In this document: in pieces, positions 10,329-20,074 of the stretch
How the letters are laid out: every line of letters starts with the position of its first letter
Numbering within the stretch: position 1 is the stretch's first letter
Assembly: GCA_019828595.1 (NCBI GenBank)
Contig: JAHQRK010000048.1
Span: forward strand, 62,001-126,000
Length of the DNA: 64,000 nucleotides
Source of the DNA: Aphanomyces cochlioides
Taxonomy: Eukaryota; Oomycota; Saprolegniomycetes; Saprolegniales; Verrucalvaceae
Direction: 5' to 3'
The notes under the pieces: model-generated
Told to the model about the DNA's origin: nothing
The model's input: the letters and a program-made list of their open reading frames with translations, nothing else
Database searches by the model: none
Translations under genes and position numbers: made by a program

Positions 10329-11676
10329 ATAAAGAGAACCAAGCTGTCCTTGTCCCGGGCATTTCCACTTCCCATCGACGCTGTGATCAAGATAACCCTT
10401 AGCATTGGAGAAGCAAAAGACGCTGCTGCATTTTTGGAAGCCCTCCGCCATCACAAAGACTTGGGACCTCTGGAGCCATTATATCAGCTATTCTTGACAC
10501 AGAATTACTCGGTCTTGTGGCCATCGTTGCAGCTGGATCCTACAATTCTGACGTCCCCAAGCCTTGATGATTATGAGGCTATTGCGAAATATTATCCCAA
10601 AGTTGTGGTTCAAGATATCCTGGACGTCCAGTGGCTCAAGAAGCTTGGTATTTCAAAGATTTCTTGGATTAGCCAGAACCAATGGCGAGATATCACAGAT
10701 TGGACCACCCTGCCTATCACGGAATTCACATACCTATCTCCCTACGAAGAATCCAATGGCTGGATAAGTCTTTTACCTCAATTCTGTCATTTGACCGCAA
10801 TAAAGATTTCCACCAGATACAATATTATCATGGACGCCGTGTGTGCACTAGCAGCGAAGAGCAAGACACTTGTCCACCTTGATCTTGAAATCAACTCGTA
10901 CTTTTTCTCCTCATTGTCACTGTCTTACCTTATTCAGTGGTTTTTTCGTCAACCAGTTCGCGTGTTTCGATTCAGCGTAAAGGGGTTATTCGAAACGGAC
11001 AACTCAGCTTTGATGGACAAGTTTTTCCAAGTTGCCCTCAATTGTTCGACACTAGAAAAGCTTGTACTCGACCAGTGCAATCTCTACAACATAGACCTGA
11101 CTTACACGAAATTTTCCATGAAGGCATTGCAACTTCATAATTGCTGGATACCGTTTGAAAAGTTTGTCTCGTTGGCCGATCGATTAAAGGACTCAAAGGT
11201 AATGCATCTCAGTTTACGAAATTTTTACAGATGTGACGTGGAAATGCAATGACATCTATTCTATACTTCAAAGTATGCCTTACACATCCATCAAACACTT
11301 GGAAATGATAGATAATGCCACTCCCAGCCAAAATTTGATGAAGCTGGTTCCGCTGATTGAGAAGGCTCATTTGGAGTCGTTGACGCTATGATTTAAAGAG
11401 TTTTCTGAATTGCTCGTGGTCAAACTTGCCGCTGCTATTGAGAGAAATTGTACAATATGCGAACTCGACTTTGGAAGAACCGCAATTACCATCAAGGACT
11501 TGCACCATTTAATTCAAAGTTTTACTAATCCAAAACGACCGACGAAAACAAAACGAATCAAGTTAGATCTGTCGACAAAATCAAGCGAATCTGAAACTCT
11601 GGACACGCTGAGGCATTTGATCACCGAAAGCGGATGCAAATTGGTTGAAATCGAAGCTGGTGAAAAGAATGCGTAA
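10329..11676 (+). pseudogene. F-box/LRR-like family protein, pseudogene
   Basis: Family N-terminus: a basic start, then LPIDAVIKI with an F-box-like helix, then LGPLEPLYQL and YEAIAKYYPKVVVQD, followed by irregular leucine-rich repeats (LEKLVLDQCNL, MKALQLHNCW) to the C-terminal helix. In paralogs the protein begins MKR. Here the corresponding codon at 10329-10331 is ATA, so the start codon appears lost. The main frame is open from there to 11252 (through residue about 307), changes register near 11250, meets TGA at about 11388-11390, and finishes in the frame ending at 11676. F-box/LRR proteins usually recruit substrates to SCF ubiquitin ligases, but that function is inferred from the fold pattern only. 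Three lesions make this copy non-functional. Confidence 0.7.
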
Positions 11677-12490
11677 TTTCGCTCATCTTGTTTGGGATCA
11701 TCATTAACTCCTTTGACGTCCTTGTTGAATTTGTGGTTATTTCAATTGCCGTGGAGAACTTTGATTATCAGCTATTTTCGGAATTTCTTCACTCAGCCTC
11801 TGTTTCGATTTGTCTGATTGAGATTTCAAAAAGTTCAAGTATATCACCACGATGAAATGTCGAAAATGAACGAGAAGGGAGACATTGTGGAGTTCAAAAT
11901 AAAGCGAATGTAGCTGTTCAAAACCTTAAATTGTGCTCAGTGCGGCAATAAAACGTACTTGCAAGCCAGATAGCTGTGAATATAGATTTCGACAAGTAAC
12001 GTGGACAATCTTCAATGCTCAATCAACTGTAAAAACCAGCAAGAATCCAACTTTGCAGCGCTCACTTGCAAAACTGAAGTTCAAGCATTACATTTGGGAT
12101 TATGATCGAAAATATGGGAAAATATAACGACGAAGATTTCAATCGGAGCTGGAATGGTCTAAGCAGTAGTAGTTTAGAGAGACAGGAGTGAGTATACGGC
12201 GTTGTCAAAGTTGTTATAACTGCACTTTTAAGCTCGTAAGTCCACGGACTAAGCATCTTTAGTAGATGAATCAAAACATGTTGAAATTCAAGTCTGTTGA
12301 TTGCACAGTTCTGTAAAACTGCTAGTTGATAGACCAACGTAGTTAACCTACAAATCCATAGATGCAATAACACAAGGAAAAGGGAAAATCTTACATTTCC
12401 CTACTAGATTGAAATCTCAGCTGTTCCTACAAATGCAAATGTAGAGTTGGTGCGGCACTCAGTAACATAACCTTATATACGCAGCAAGCA
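11677..12490. other. Noncoding interval
   Basis: Only short chance frames. Nothing recognisable on either strand. AT-rich sequence separates two family remnants. Confidence 0.5.
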
Positions 12491-12991
12491 ATGGAAGGCG
12501 ACATGAGATCTCCACAATTGCTGAAACTGATAGAAACACCCATAGAAGCAGACGAGAAGAATGAGATTCATAAAAAACCTCATTCGCTGCAAAGTTTGCC
12601 ACCTACATCCATCAAGCACCTGGAATTACGTGATGAATGTATCCCATGGAAGCCCTTGCTCAATTTATTTCCGCTGCTTGAGTATTGTCCGTTGGAAAAA
12701 TTGACGATCTACATAGCCAATTTTACAAAGCCATTGGTGGCGAAATTCGCAAAAGTCATTCAAAACAACAAGACGCTTCGGGATTTGAAGTTGGATGGCT
12801 GTTTGATCAAACCCGATTATCTACGCCTGGTGATTGAAAGCTTCACGCATCCAAGTCGGCCAGTTGGACTGAAGCGGATCCAACTGAGACCACATCGAAA
12901 AGTCGAGAGTATCGACATTTTTGAAAGCGTGGAAGAGCTTGCTGAGGAGCGTGGATGTGTATTTGATTTCATCGACGTCGTTGATTACTGA
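12491..12991 (+). pseudogene. C-terminal half of an F-box/LRR-like family protein
   Basis: The ORF has an ATG and 166 codons. Residues about 35-165 match the C-terminal half of the family: TSIKHLELRDE, a CPLEKLTIY repeat, then LVAKFAKVIQNNKTLRDLKLDGCLI, the FTHPSRPVGLKRIQL basic segment and an EERGCVFDF end. No N-terminal F-box-like half is found upstream, so this is a truncated copy. The ATG may be fortuitous. It could still encode a short LRR protein, but nothing supports expression. Confidence 0.55.
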
Positions 12992-13530
12992 GGATCCCAC
13001 TCAAAGTCATCTCTTTTTGCTGTATATTGCAGTGCTGTATTTCGCGAGGAGTTTACGACTGTGGAGACTTGTTTGTCTTTGTTGTTGCCATTCTCTTCTT
13101 CTACAACATGTAATTGGCCCTGAAAAACATGATAGCATGTATTTGGTGTCGACCTTCATTGCTTCGGTTGTAGAGATTCAGAGCCTATGTTCTATGGTGA
13201 TTCTGTGCTTTGAATATTGTGTAATGGTAGATGGTTTATACCGATATTGTTGACCCCACCAGCGTTGAAAAGCTTGTCCTTCAACTTTGAGAACCTTGTG
13301 GCGTGAACTTCTTGACCCAAGAACAAAATTCCTATTGGCAGTCCTGCAATTATTACGTGCTACCAAGCCACGCAGTCATCGATTGTAAACAAGCCATAGA
13401 TTAGATTATATACTCTTTCGCGCAGTGTTGAAGACTGTTGCTCGACAGTTTTAGTGATGGAGTGTTTCTCAAGATCGATGGCCGTTTTGATGATGAAAAA
13501 GAACAGAGGATATTCACAAGCATTTATTAA
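12992..13530. other. Noncoding interval between convergent family remnants
   Basis: No coding frame beyond chance ORFs. The flanking remnants end toward each other (plus-strand copy on the left, minus-strand copy on the right). Confidence 0.5.
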
Positions 13531-14787
13531 TCAGTGTATTTTTCTCAATGCCCTATTCTTGGAGCCATGACTCAGCAGCTTCATGCACAATTGACAACTA
13601 CGTTGGAAAGCAAACTCCACGAGCGATTCTACGGATCTTGAATCTACCACGAGCTCGACTCGTGATGTCCACTTGATCGTTGTGGTTTTCACACGTCGTC
13701 CAGGATACGTGATACTTTGGATCAATACCTCCAGGTCCGTGAAGGAAACATTTGTTTCGTTCAAAACCAATTCACTAATGGTATGGTTGCTTTGAATTGT
13801 AATTGCAAGGCGTCGGGCGAGCTGGGGAGGCATGAAACGAGCTCCTAAGATCAAAGTTTCCACGTTACATCTCTCCAAATGGACAACCACGTCACACCAT
13901 CTTGGATCCTGCATTTCCATACCAGACAAGGCCAAGTACTTGATTGACGTATGGGGCAAGACGCGCATGAGAGCCTCAACGCTGTGAATTTTGGAGTCAA
14001 AATCATCCGTCAGGACAAGGGACTCAATTTTTGAGCCTTCTAGTCCTCTAGCCAAAGATTCAATAGCTCTCGCATTCGGTAAGCAATATGTCAACGACAG
14101 AGTCTTCATGACCAGCGTCATTTTGGCAAAATCCACGTCGTTGAGGTCACAAATGGTCAGCTCTAGCTTGACCAAAGTAGGACAATTGAACATGGCTTGA
14201 TAAAAAGCTTGTTTTGCGTGGTTGTGAAGTGCGGAAAACTGCCCCGATGTGCAAGCAAACAATTCAACTGGTTGATGACGGAGCCACTCAGTGAGGCAAG
14301 CGACATGAGAGGCTTTCATCGGTTCATTGGACGGTATAATTTGGAGTTGCGTGATTTGCTTGCTCGTGGCGACAAATTCATACAAGTCACTCAAGTCGAC
14401 AACATCGTTGCGAACTTCCAAGGATGTCAAATGCGGTAGCCGCTGCAAGAGCTCCTTCCAAGGAAAATTAGAGCCACCCATCAAGTCGACATAAAGCCAC
14501 GTGATCCTGAAGTCAGACCAATCATCCACAATCTCCATGGCAACTGGAAAGTGGTTGATTCTCCACTCAATTTGTGCCATGGGGTTCACATACTTCTTTA
14601 ACCATTCAACATCGTAGAAATCGTCGAGCTCAACTGATAGAGGCACTCCAGTGGCCCCAAGATGTAATAAGGATAGAGGGCCTGGAGAAAGGCAAACAAA
14701 TTTTCAGCGTCAGGTATTGCAAAGGTGATTACCTTTGCAATAAATCTTTGCAAGGATATCGACAGGCAGCTTGGACTTCAGTACCAT
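13531..14787 (-). pseudogene. F-box/LRR-like family protein, pseudogene with long open 3' part
   Basis: The C-terminal 365 codons are open (from about 14640 down to 13531) with clear leucine-rich repeats: LVKLELTICDLNDVDF, MKTLSLTYCL, SIKYLALSGME, TISELVLNETNV and the YPGRRVKTTTIKW basic segment. The N-terminal part can be traced to an ATG at 14785-14787 (M-V-L-K-S-K-LPVDILAK). Three defects separate it. An about 13-bp insertion duplicates TTGCAAAG after LPVDILAK. A change of register follows at PLECLYQLS (near 14645). About 50 residues present in paralogs between LYQLS and WLKK are missing. This is the best preserved LRR part of the family in the window. A shortened protein from an internal start is possible but unlikely. 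Confidence 0.65.
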
Positions 14788-15250
14788 ATTTCAAACTGCA
14801 TCATCCCGAATTTCGTGCGTCCAAAGGTTGTGTGTTCGTTCCGTGAAGTACGCAATCTTTCACATTATTAACGCCATGGAACAAAGAAGATGCCTCGAGA
14901 AAAGAACAGAGCGGAATACTTCCTTGCAAGTTTCCAAAATCAACGGAGCCAATCAGAAGTCTCAGAGTCGACATCGGCCGTCGACTTTTTGCAAAACACG
15001 ACGGCAAGTCATGTTTGGGTCGTTATTTGCACTTTTTGCATTGAACTGATCGATAGGTCAGATATGTCAACCACCGAATTACGTCGACAAAACAACGATG
15101 ACAATACTTGGTTGCTCATTTTGAAGTCAAATAACGACAGTACTCGGAATTGCCCCTTAAGAAACTGCGCTGGGATGTTCAGGTACTCATGTTCTCTGCA
15201 CTTTCTTGGCTCATTGAGGTTGAGACTTGTATTGCGGGGTTGTTGTTCTT

Positions 15251-15278
15251 CTCAGTTAATGCCACACCATCATTTCAG
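15251..15278 (+). repeat. Left target-site duplication of the LINE
   Basis: CTCAGTTAA followed by CCACACCATCATTTCAG occurs here and again at 22502-22527. The left copy has two extra bases (TG) in the middle. Long target duplications are typical of APE-endonuclease LINE insertion. Confidence 0.75.
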
Positions 15279-15315
15279 AACCCTCAACCAACCTGGCTTT
15301 ATTGGAAATATCTAT

Positions 15316-15888
15316 ATGGACCCAAAATCTCGCAAAATCGCATCCAATTTAATTGCCTCGAGAGGAATTATACGTTTAATGGCTGGAGAAAATCCCATGC
15401 AAGCTATTGATGAAGAACGATTTACCTCGTACTACCAAAAACAGCATGGCCATCCTCCTCCTGAAAATTACAGCCCCACAAATCTATTCCAAAGTTTGTG
15501 TCCAAATGACGAAGACTACCACATGAGAAGATCTCTAGCAGCAATCGATCTATTTCTGTCCAACAGAGCACCTGAAGCTTATACGAACGATGAGTATATT
15601 AATCTGTGCCTGAAAGACAAAGTCCACCGTTGGCCCAATTGCAATTTAATCACGGACGCCTCCTTGATTAAATTAATTTCCAGTCCTGCTGCTGGAAACC
15701 TGGTGCAACATCATAAAATTGAAGAAGAGTTGAGCCATATTGTGAAAGATCTGGCACTCCAAACAATTGACCCTACGAAGTGTTTTGACTCGGATACTGA
15801 TGCCTTGTTAACTTTACTTCCGGACGAAAAGGCTCCTGAACTCGACTACAAAGAACTTGGCGATGGTGACAATGCAGACTCCAATTGA
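15316..15888 (+). CDS. LINE ORF1, 190 residues, possibly N-truncated
   Basis: Begins MDPKSRKIASNLIASRG and ends in an acidic tail at TGA 15886-15888. It is helical and charged, with no zinc knuckle or RRM that I can see, so its RNA-binding role is inferred only from its position 100 bp before ORF2. The frame is open upstream into the target duplication. I chose the ATG at 15316 because the element boundary (end of the target duplication at 15278) excludes the earlier in-frame ATGs. The true ORF1 may be longer in full-length copies. Confidence 0.6.
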   Translation: MDPKSRKIASNLIASRGIIRLMAGENPMQAIDEERFTSYYQKQHGHPPPENYSPTNLFQSLCPNDEDYHMRRSLAAIDLFLSNRAPEAYTNDEYINLCLKDKVHRWPNCNLITDASLIKLISSPAAGNLVQHHKIEEELSHIVKDLALQTIDPTKCFDSDTDALLTLLPDEKAPELDYKELGDGDNADSN

Positions 15889-15988
15889 CTCGCCAACACA
15901 CAAAATCAATTAAAACCACAATCACCACACCCCGACCCAAACCAACACAACGACTTGAAGTCAAAAAATCAAAACCCAAATATTAATC

Positions 15989-18900
15989 ATGACCGTGACC
16001 ACAATTAACGCGCTACCACAAGCCATTATCGACTGGGATATTAGCTTGTTTTCTCTCAACACAAATGGTCTCTCCAACTCTTTCCACCACCTTCTCAAGA
16101 ACTTTCTCCTCAAAAACTCTATCTCACTTATCCAAGAAACTCGACTGCCTTACCCCAGCGACCATGGCAAAATCAATTTCTACTGGAAAAAACATACCAA
16201 CCAACAAGGCACTTTCTTCTACGAGGAGCCAATTTATTCCATCAGCCATACCTCTCATCCTACTGGAGGCCTTGCTACATTTATTCATCCTGACTGCCCT
16301 CTGGACAATTGCACCAATTTAAACCACTCTTGGGACAAACCTCTCCTCCGTGGTCGTTATTTACTTATATCGGCCACTCTGGACAATATCCCGGTTTTTA
16401 TTCACAACATCTATGCTCCGTACGACTATCACGACCGTGTGGATTTTTTTAATGATCTGCCTCGCGATTTTCCACCCGAAGCTTTTCATATTGTTGGTGG
16501 CGACTTTAACGTTATTTTCTCCCCAACATTAGATTCATGCCGTCCTTCGACTCATGCGACTCATGGCTCATATGAACTCAACCTATGGCTACAAGATTTA
16601 CACCTCGTTGACATTTTCCGTCAACAAAATCCACTGAAACGTGCTTTCACAAGTCCAAAATTTGTCAATCGGCTTGACTATATTTTCATCTCGTCTGCTA
16701 TGGCATCCCTACGTCATCTGAAATTTCGTCACCTGGAACTAATTCCTCATGCTGACCACACTCCCTGCAAATTATTGACCAAACGTCCAGCAGTATCAAT
16801 GGGACCTGGTCCATGGAAAACACCACAATGGGTTCTCAACAATGACAAGGCCAAATTAATTATCTCTCGTCAACTTGAAACCTTCCTTACCAAGACCCAA
16901 TTAAACTCAAATGTTGGTCTACATTTCGACACCATGATCACCAACATGCGAAATCAATTAAAATACCTACACGACGAGTTGGTCGAAAATCAACAAAGGC
17001 CTCTCAAGAAATTATCTATGGATTTGGCTTTATTGATTCGGGATTACCAAAACGCCCCATGTGCGTCCTTGATGGCACGTATCAAAACAATTCAAGCTGC
17101 CATACATGAATATCATGACAGGAAAAAAGTCCTACGGGAAGATACTGCTATGCAAACTCATCTCGAGAAAGCGGAAAGGTGTACCAAATTTCACCTGAAG
17201 CCACCTCGCACAATCCCTTTACAAAAATCTCCCTTCAAGGCACTCAAAATGTCCAATGGAAATATTGCTTCTGATCAACAATCAATTTCCTCGACACTCC
17301 ACGAGTTTTATTCTGACCTGTATGGCGACCATGAGGCAGTTGACAAGGAAAGAATGGCCAAGTATTTAAAAACTCTGATATCTCGCCGACTCAATATCGA
17401 CGACAAGAGATTTATTGGGGCTCCTCTCACGGCAAACGAATTTTATTTTGCCATTAAACACTCCAAACGGAATTCAACTCCTGGGCCAAATTCACTGCCC
17501 TACGAAATTTTGAAAATGTTTCCCCATGAATGGTCCCTGGCTTTGGAAATGCTATACTATTACCAAATCAACTCTCACTCCAACTTGGCACCCTCCCAAT
17601 TGACAAGTTTAATTGTACTGCTGTACAAAAAGGACGACAAACTACTCCCAAAAAATTACCGTCCCATCAGCTTGGTCAATATCGACGTGAAAATCCTCAC
17701 AATGGTCCTTGCAGAACGAATGCAGAGAATCATTCAGTCGATAGTCCACCCGGATCAAACAGGTTTTATTCGTGGTCGATCAATCCAAACCAATTTACTG
17801 CGCTTGGAAGACCTGAATCACTTTATGAAGTTTTATTCCTCCGAGTCTATTGTGGCCCTCTTGGACTTTGAAAAAGCCTTTGATAGGGTCAACCATTCCT
17901 ATTTATTGGCAACCCTGAAGGAATTTAATTTTCCACCGTCCTTTCTCAACATGGTCAAAGTGCTTTATTCAAATCGTCGTGGACGAATTATTGTCAATGG
18001 ACATTTATCCAACCCATTTAAGATCCAACGTGGTGTTTTACAAGGCGACCCATTATCACCTCTTTTATTTGTCTTGGCGCTAGAACCTATGTGTTTAGCC
18101 ATACGCAAGAGAAAAGATTTGGGCATACGAATTGGTCATCACACTCACACCGGGAGCTATTATGCAGACGACTCCCAATTGTACTCCAAAAATACATCGA
18201 CGTTGCAACTCCAACTCGACATCGTCAAAAAATTCTGTGATATCTCTGGTTTCAAGTTAAATCTCTCCAAGACAGAATTATTAACCCATGCCAATTTACC
18301 TCCAGACCTGGCACCTTTGGCTATTACTGATGACAAACCTGCTAAATCGTTGGGCCTTTTAATTTCTCCCAACATCACAGCCACAACACGTTTAAATTCG
18401 CTATTGGAGAAATTGGTCTCAAGAACACAACTATGGTCTTATCGAGCACGAACCCTACCCGGAAAAGTGACAATCCTAAGGTCAATTTGTTTTCCTGTGC
18501 TCTGGTATCAACTCCAATTTATTCCGATCGACAAAGAATATGCCAAACTATTCGACAAGGTCGCCAAGCAATTTATTCACGGCGATACAATTGATCCATA
18601 TTCGACTCAACGTTATTTGCATCAATTCAACTCGGACATTATTTTCCTTCCAAAAGCACAAGGTGGTCTCGGATTTAAATCGTCTACCCACTGGTGGTCA
18701 AAACTACACCGGGTCATGACCTTTAAATGCTTCAAGCTACTCCTAGCACCACCTCACAACTCGTATGGTCAAACGAAATTGCCAGCATGGCTATCCATTG
18801 GAGAATATTTACTCTCCAGAGCCTTCAGTCCATGGGGAAATTTTTATGATCTCCTTTTCATGAGTCCACACTCTAGTATGTACAAAGCCATATCACACCA

Positions 18901-20074
18901 AGATAAGGTTCCACCTCTCTGGTCAGCATTTACTCGACTATGGTTATCCTTATCTCCAACCCCACTTAAATTTCCCACAGTACAAGTCGATGGAAATTTT
19001 CCACTTTGGCACAATCAATTCTTACCCTTGGAGAAAACTGTCTTTGAACACTGCTATCCAAAGACTTATGATTATGCTGTATCACTGGCAAAATTAAATT
19101 TTACCCATGTTCGCCACCTACTCGATGAAAATGGCAATCTTATGGATCGGAAAATCCTGTTAGATTGGATTAAATCTCAATGCTCAAGACGCCATTTAGC
19201 CACTCCCGATCATAAATGGTGGTATGCTCTACACGGAAGACTTAAGTCTATCCTTCCATCTCCACCCGAGGACACAGAAATTAATTTTCGTCAGCCTACA
19301 CCTTATCGGCAAACGGCTACCGAAATTACTTGGGCTGGAAATTTTAAAGATGGCTTTTTACCCTTTATTGATGCCACCTTGGATGATTTAACTCATGAAT
19401 TTAAATCCAAATCAGCTCAGGAGGTTTTACCCACAGCGCATTTATTGGTACCCTCGGATTTTTATGCCCACAAGGAAAATATTAAAGTGGTCGCATTCTA
19501 CAGGCAGCCCAAATTTATTCTGCCAACGTATAGTGCTTTCATATATCGACTGCTTATACGAGCCTTACCTCTCCGATACAAATTCAAGTACTCGGACGAT
19601 ATCCCGAACACTTGTATTTTTTGTCATGAAGTGGAGACGTATAAACATTTCACCTTGGACTGTCCATATACTCGAGCATGTTGGAGTCCATTTAAATCCA
19701 TGGCCAGATCCCTTAACTTTACTTGGCCAACTACCATGGAAAAAATATTCTTCTCTCCTATAGCACTCCAAGACAAAGACCTCCAAGCTGGATTTAATTT
19801 GCTGTGGCCAATTTTTTTATCTTGTATTTGGTATACAATTTGGAAAACTCGGTGCGACCGGATTTACCGTCCAGATTTACCTAACAAAACACCTATGACG
19901 ATATCCAGCTTAGCAGGACACATTATAAAGCGGCATCTGTACCAAGTCAATCGAGCCTCCTTGGACGACTCCACGAAGGCTTCCTTGACATCGGTGCTTC
20001 ATAGTTTGCACCAGAATGAGTGGTTCTCTGCCCAAATCTTACCACAATCTCAAAACGAGACCTTGGAACCTTAA
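15989..20074 (+). CDS. LINE ORF2: APE endonuclease and reverse transcriptase
   Basis: 1,361 residues without interruption. The endonuclease (about residues 1-270) has LNTNGL, LIQETR with the catalytic Glu, GGDFNV, RLDYIF and the HADHTP end. This is the apurinic-endonuclease-like nickase that starts target-primed reverse transcription. The reverse transcriptase (about 490-800) has KNYRPISL, DQTGFIRGRS, LLDFEKAFD, GVLQGDPLSP and the catalytic YYADDSQLY near residue 723. Near residue 1210 is a CX2CX7HX4C knuckle (CIFCHEVETYKHFTLDC) typical of L1/Tx1-like ORF2 C-termini. The ATG sits in TATTAATCATG. All catalytic motifs appear intact, so this copy could be active. Confidence 0.9.
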   Translation: MTVTTINALPQAIIDWDISLFSLNTNGLSNSFHHLLKNFLLKNSISLIQETRLPYPSDHGKINFYWKKHTNQQGTFFYEEPIYSISHTSHPTGGLATFIHPDCPLDNCTNLNHSWDKPLLRGRYLLISATLDNIPVFIHNIYAPYDYHDRVDFFNDLPRDFPPEAFHIVGGDFNVIFSPTLDSCRPSTHATHGSYELNLWLQDLHLVDIFRQQNPLKRAFTSPKFVNRLDYIFISSAMASLRHLKFRHLELIPHADHTPCKLLTKRPAVSMGPGPWKTPQWVLNNDKAKLIISRQLETFLTKTQLNSNVGLHFDTMITNMRNQLKYLHDELVENQQRPLKKLSMDLALLIRDYQNAPCASLMARIKTIQAAIHEYHDRKKVLREDTAMQTHLEKAERCTKFHLKPPRTIPLQKSPFKALKMSNGNIASDQQSISSTLHEFYSDLYGDHEAVDKERMAKYLKTLISRRLNIDDKRFIGAPLTANEFYFAIKHSKRNSTPGPNSLPYEILKMFPHEWSLALEMLYYYQINSHSNLAPSQLTSLIVLLYKKDDKLLPKNYRPISLVNIDVKILTMVLAERMQRIIQSIVHPDQTGFIRGRSIQTNLLRLEDLNHFMKFYSSESIVALLDFEKAFDRVNHSYLLATLKEFNFPPSFLNMVKVLYSNRRGRIIVNGHLSNPFKIQRGVLQGDPLSPLLFVLALEPMCLAIRKRKDLGIRIGHHTHTGSYYADDSQLYSKNTSTLQLQLDIVKKFCDISGFKLNLSKTELLTHANLPPDLAPLAITDDKPAKSLGLLISPNITATTRLNSLLEKLVSRTQLWSYRARTLPGKVTILRSICFPVLWYQLQFIPIDKEYAKLFDKVAKQFIHGDTIDPYSTQRYLHQFNSDIIFLPKAQGGLGFKSSTHWWSKLHRVMTFKCFKLLLAPPHNSYGQTKLPAWLSIGEYLLSRAFSPWGNFYDLLFMSPHSSMYKAISHQDKVPPLWSAFTRLWLSLSPTPLKFPTVQVDGNFPLWHNQFLPLEKTVFEHCYPKTYDYAVSLAKLNFTHVRHLLDENGNLMDRKILLDWIKSQCSRRHLATPDHKWWYALHGRLKSILPSPPEDTEINFRQPTPYRQTATEITWAGNFKDGFLPFIDATLDDLTHEFKSKSAQEVLPTAHLLVPSDFYAHKENIKVVAFYRQPKFILPTYSAFIYRLLIRALPLRYKFKYSDDIPNTCIFCHEVETYKHFTLDCPYTRACWSPFKSMARSLNFTWPTTMEKIFFSPIALQDKDLQAGFNLLWPIFLSCIWYTIWKTRCDRIYRPDLPNKTPMTISSLAGHIIKRHLYQVNRASLDDSTKASLTSVLHSLHQNEWFSAQILPQSQNETLEP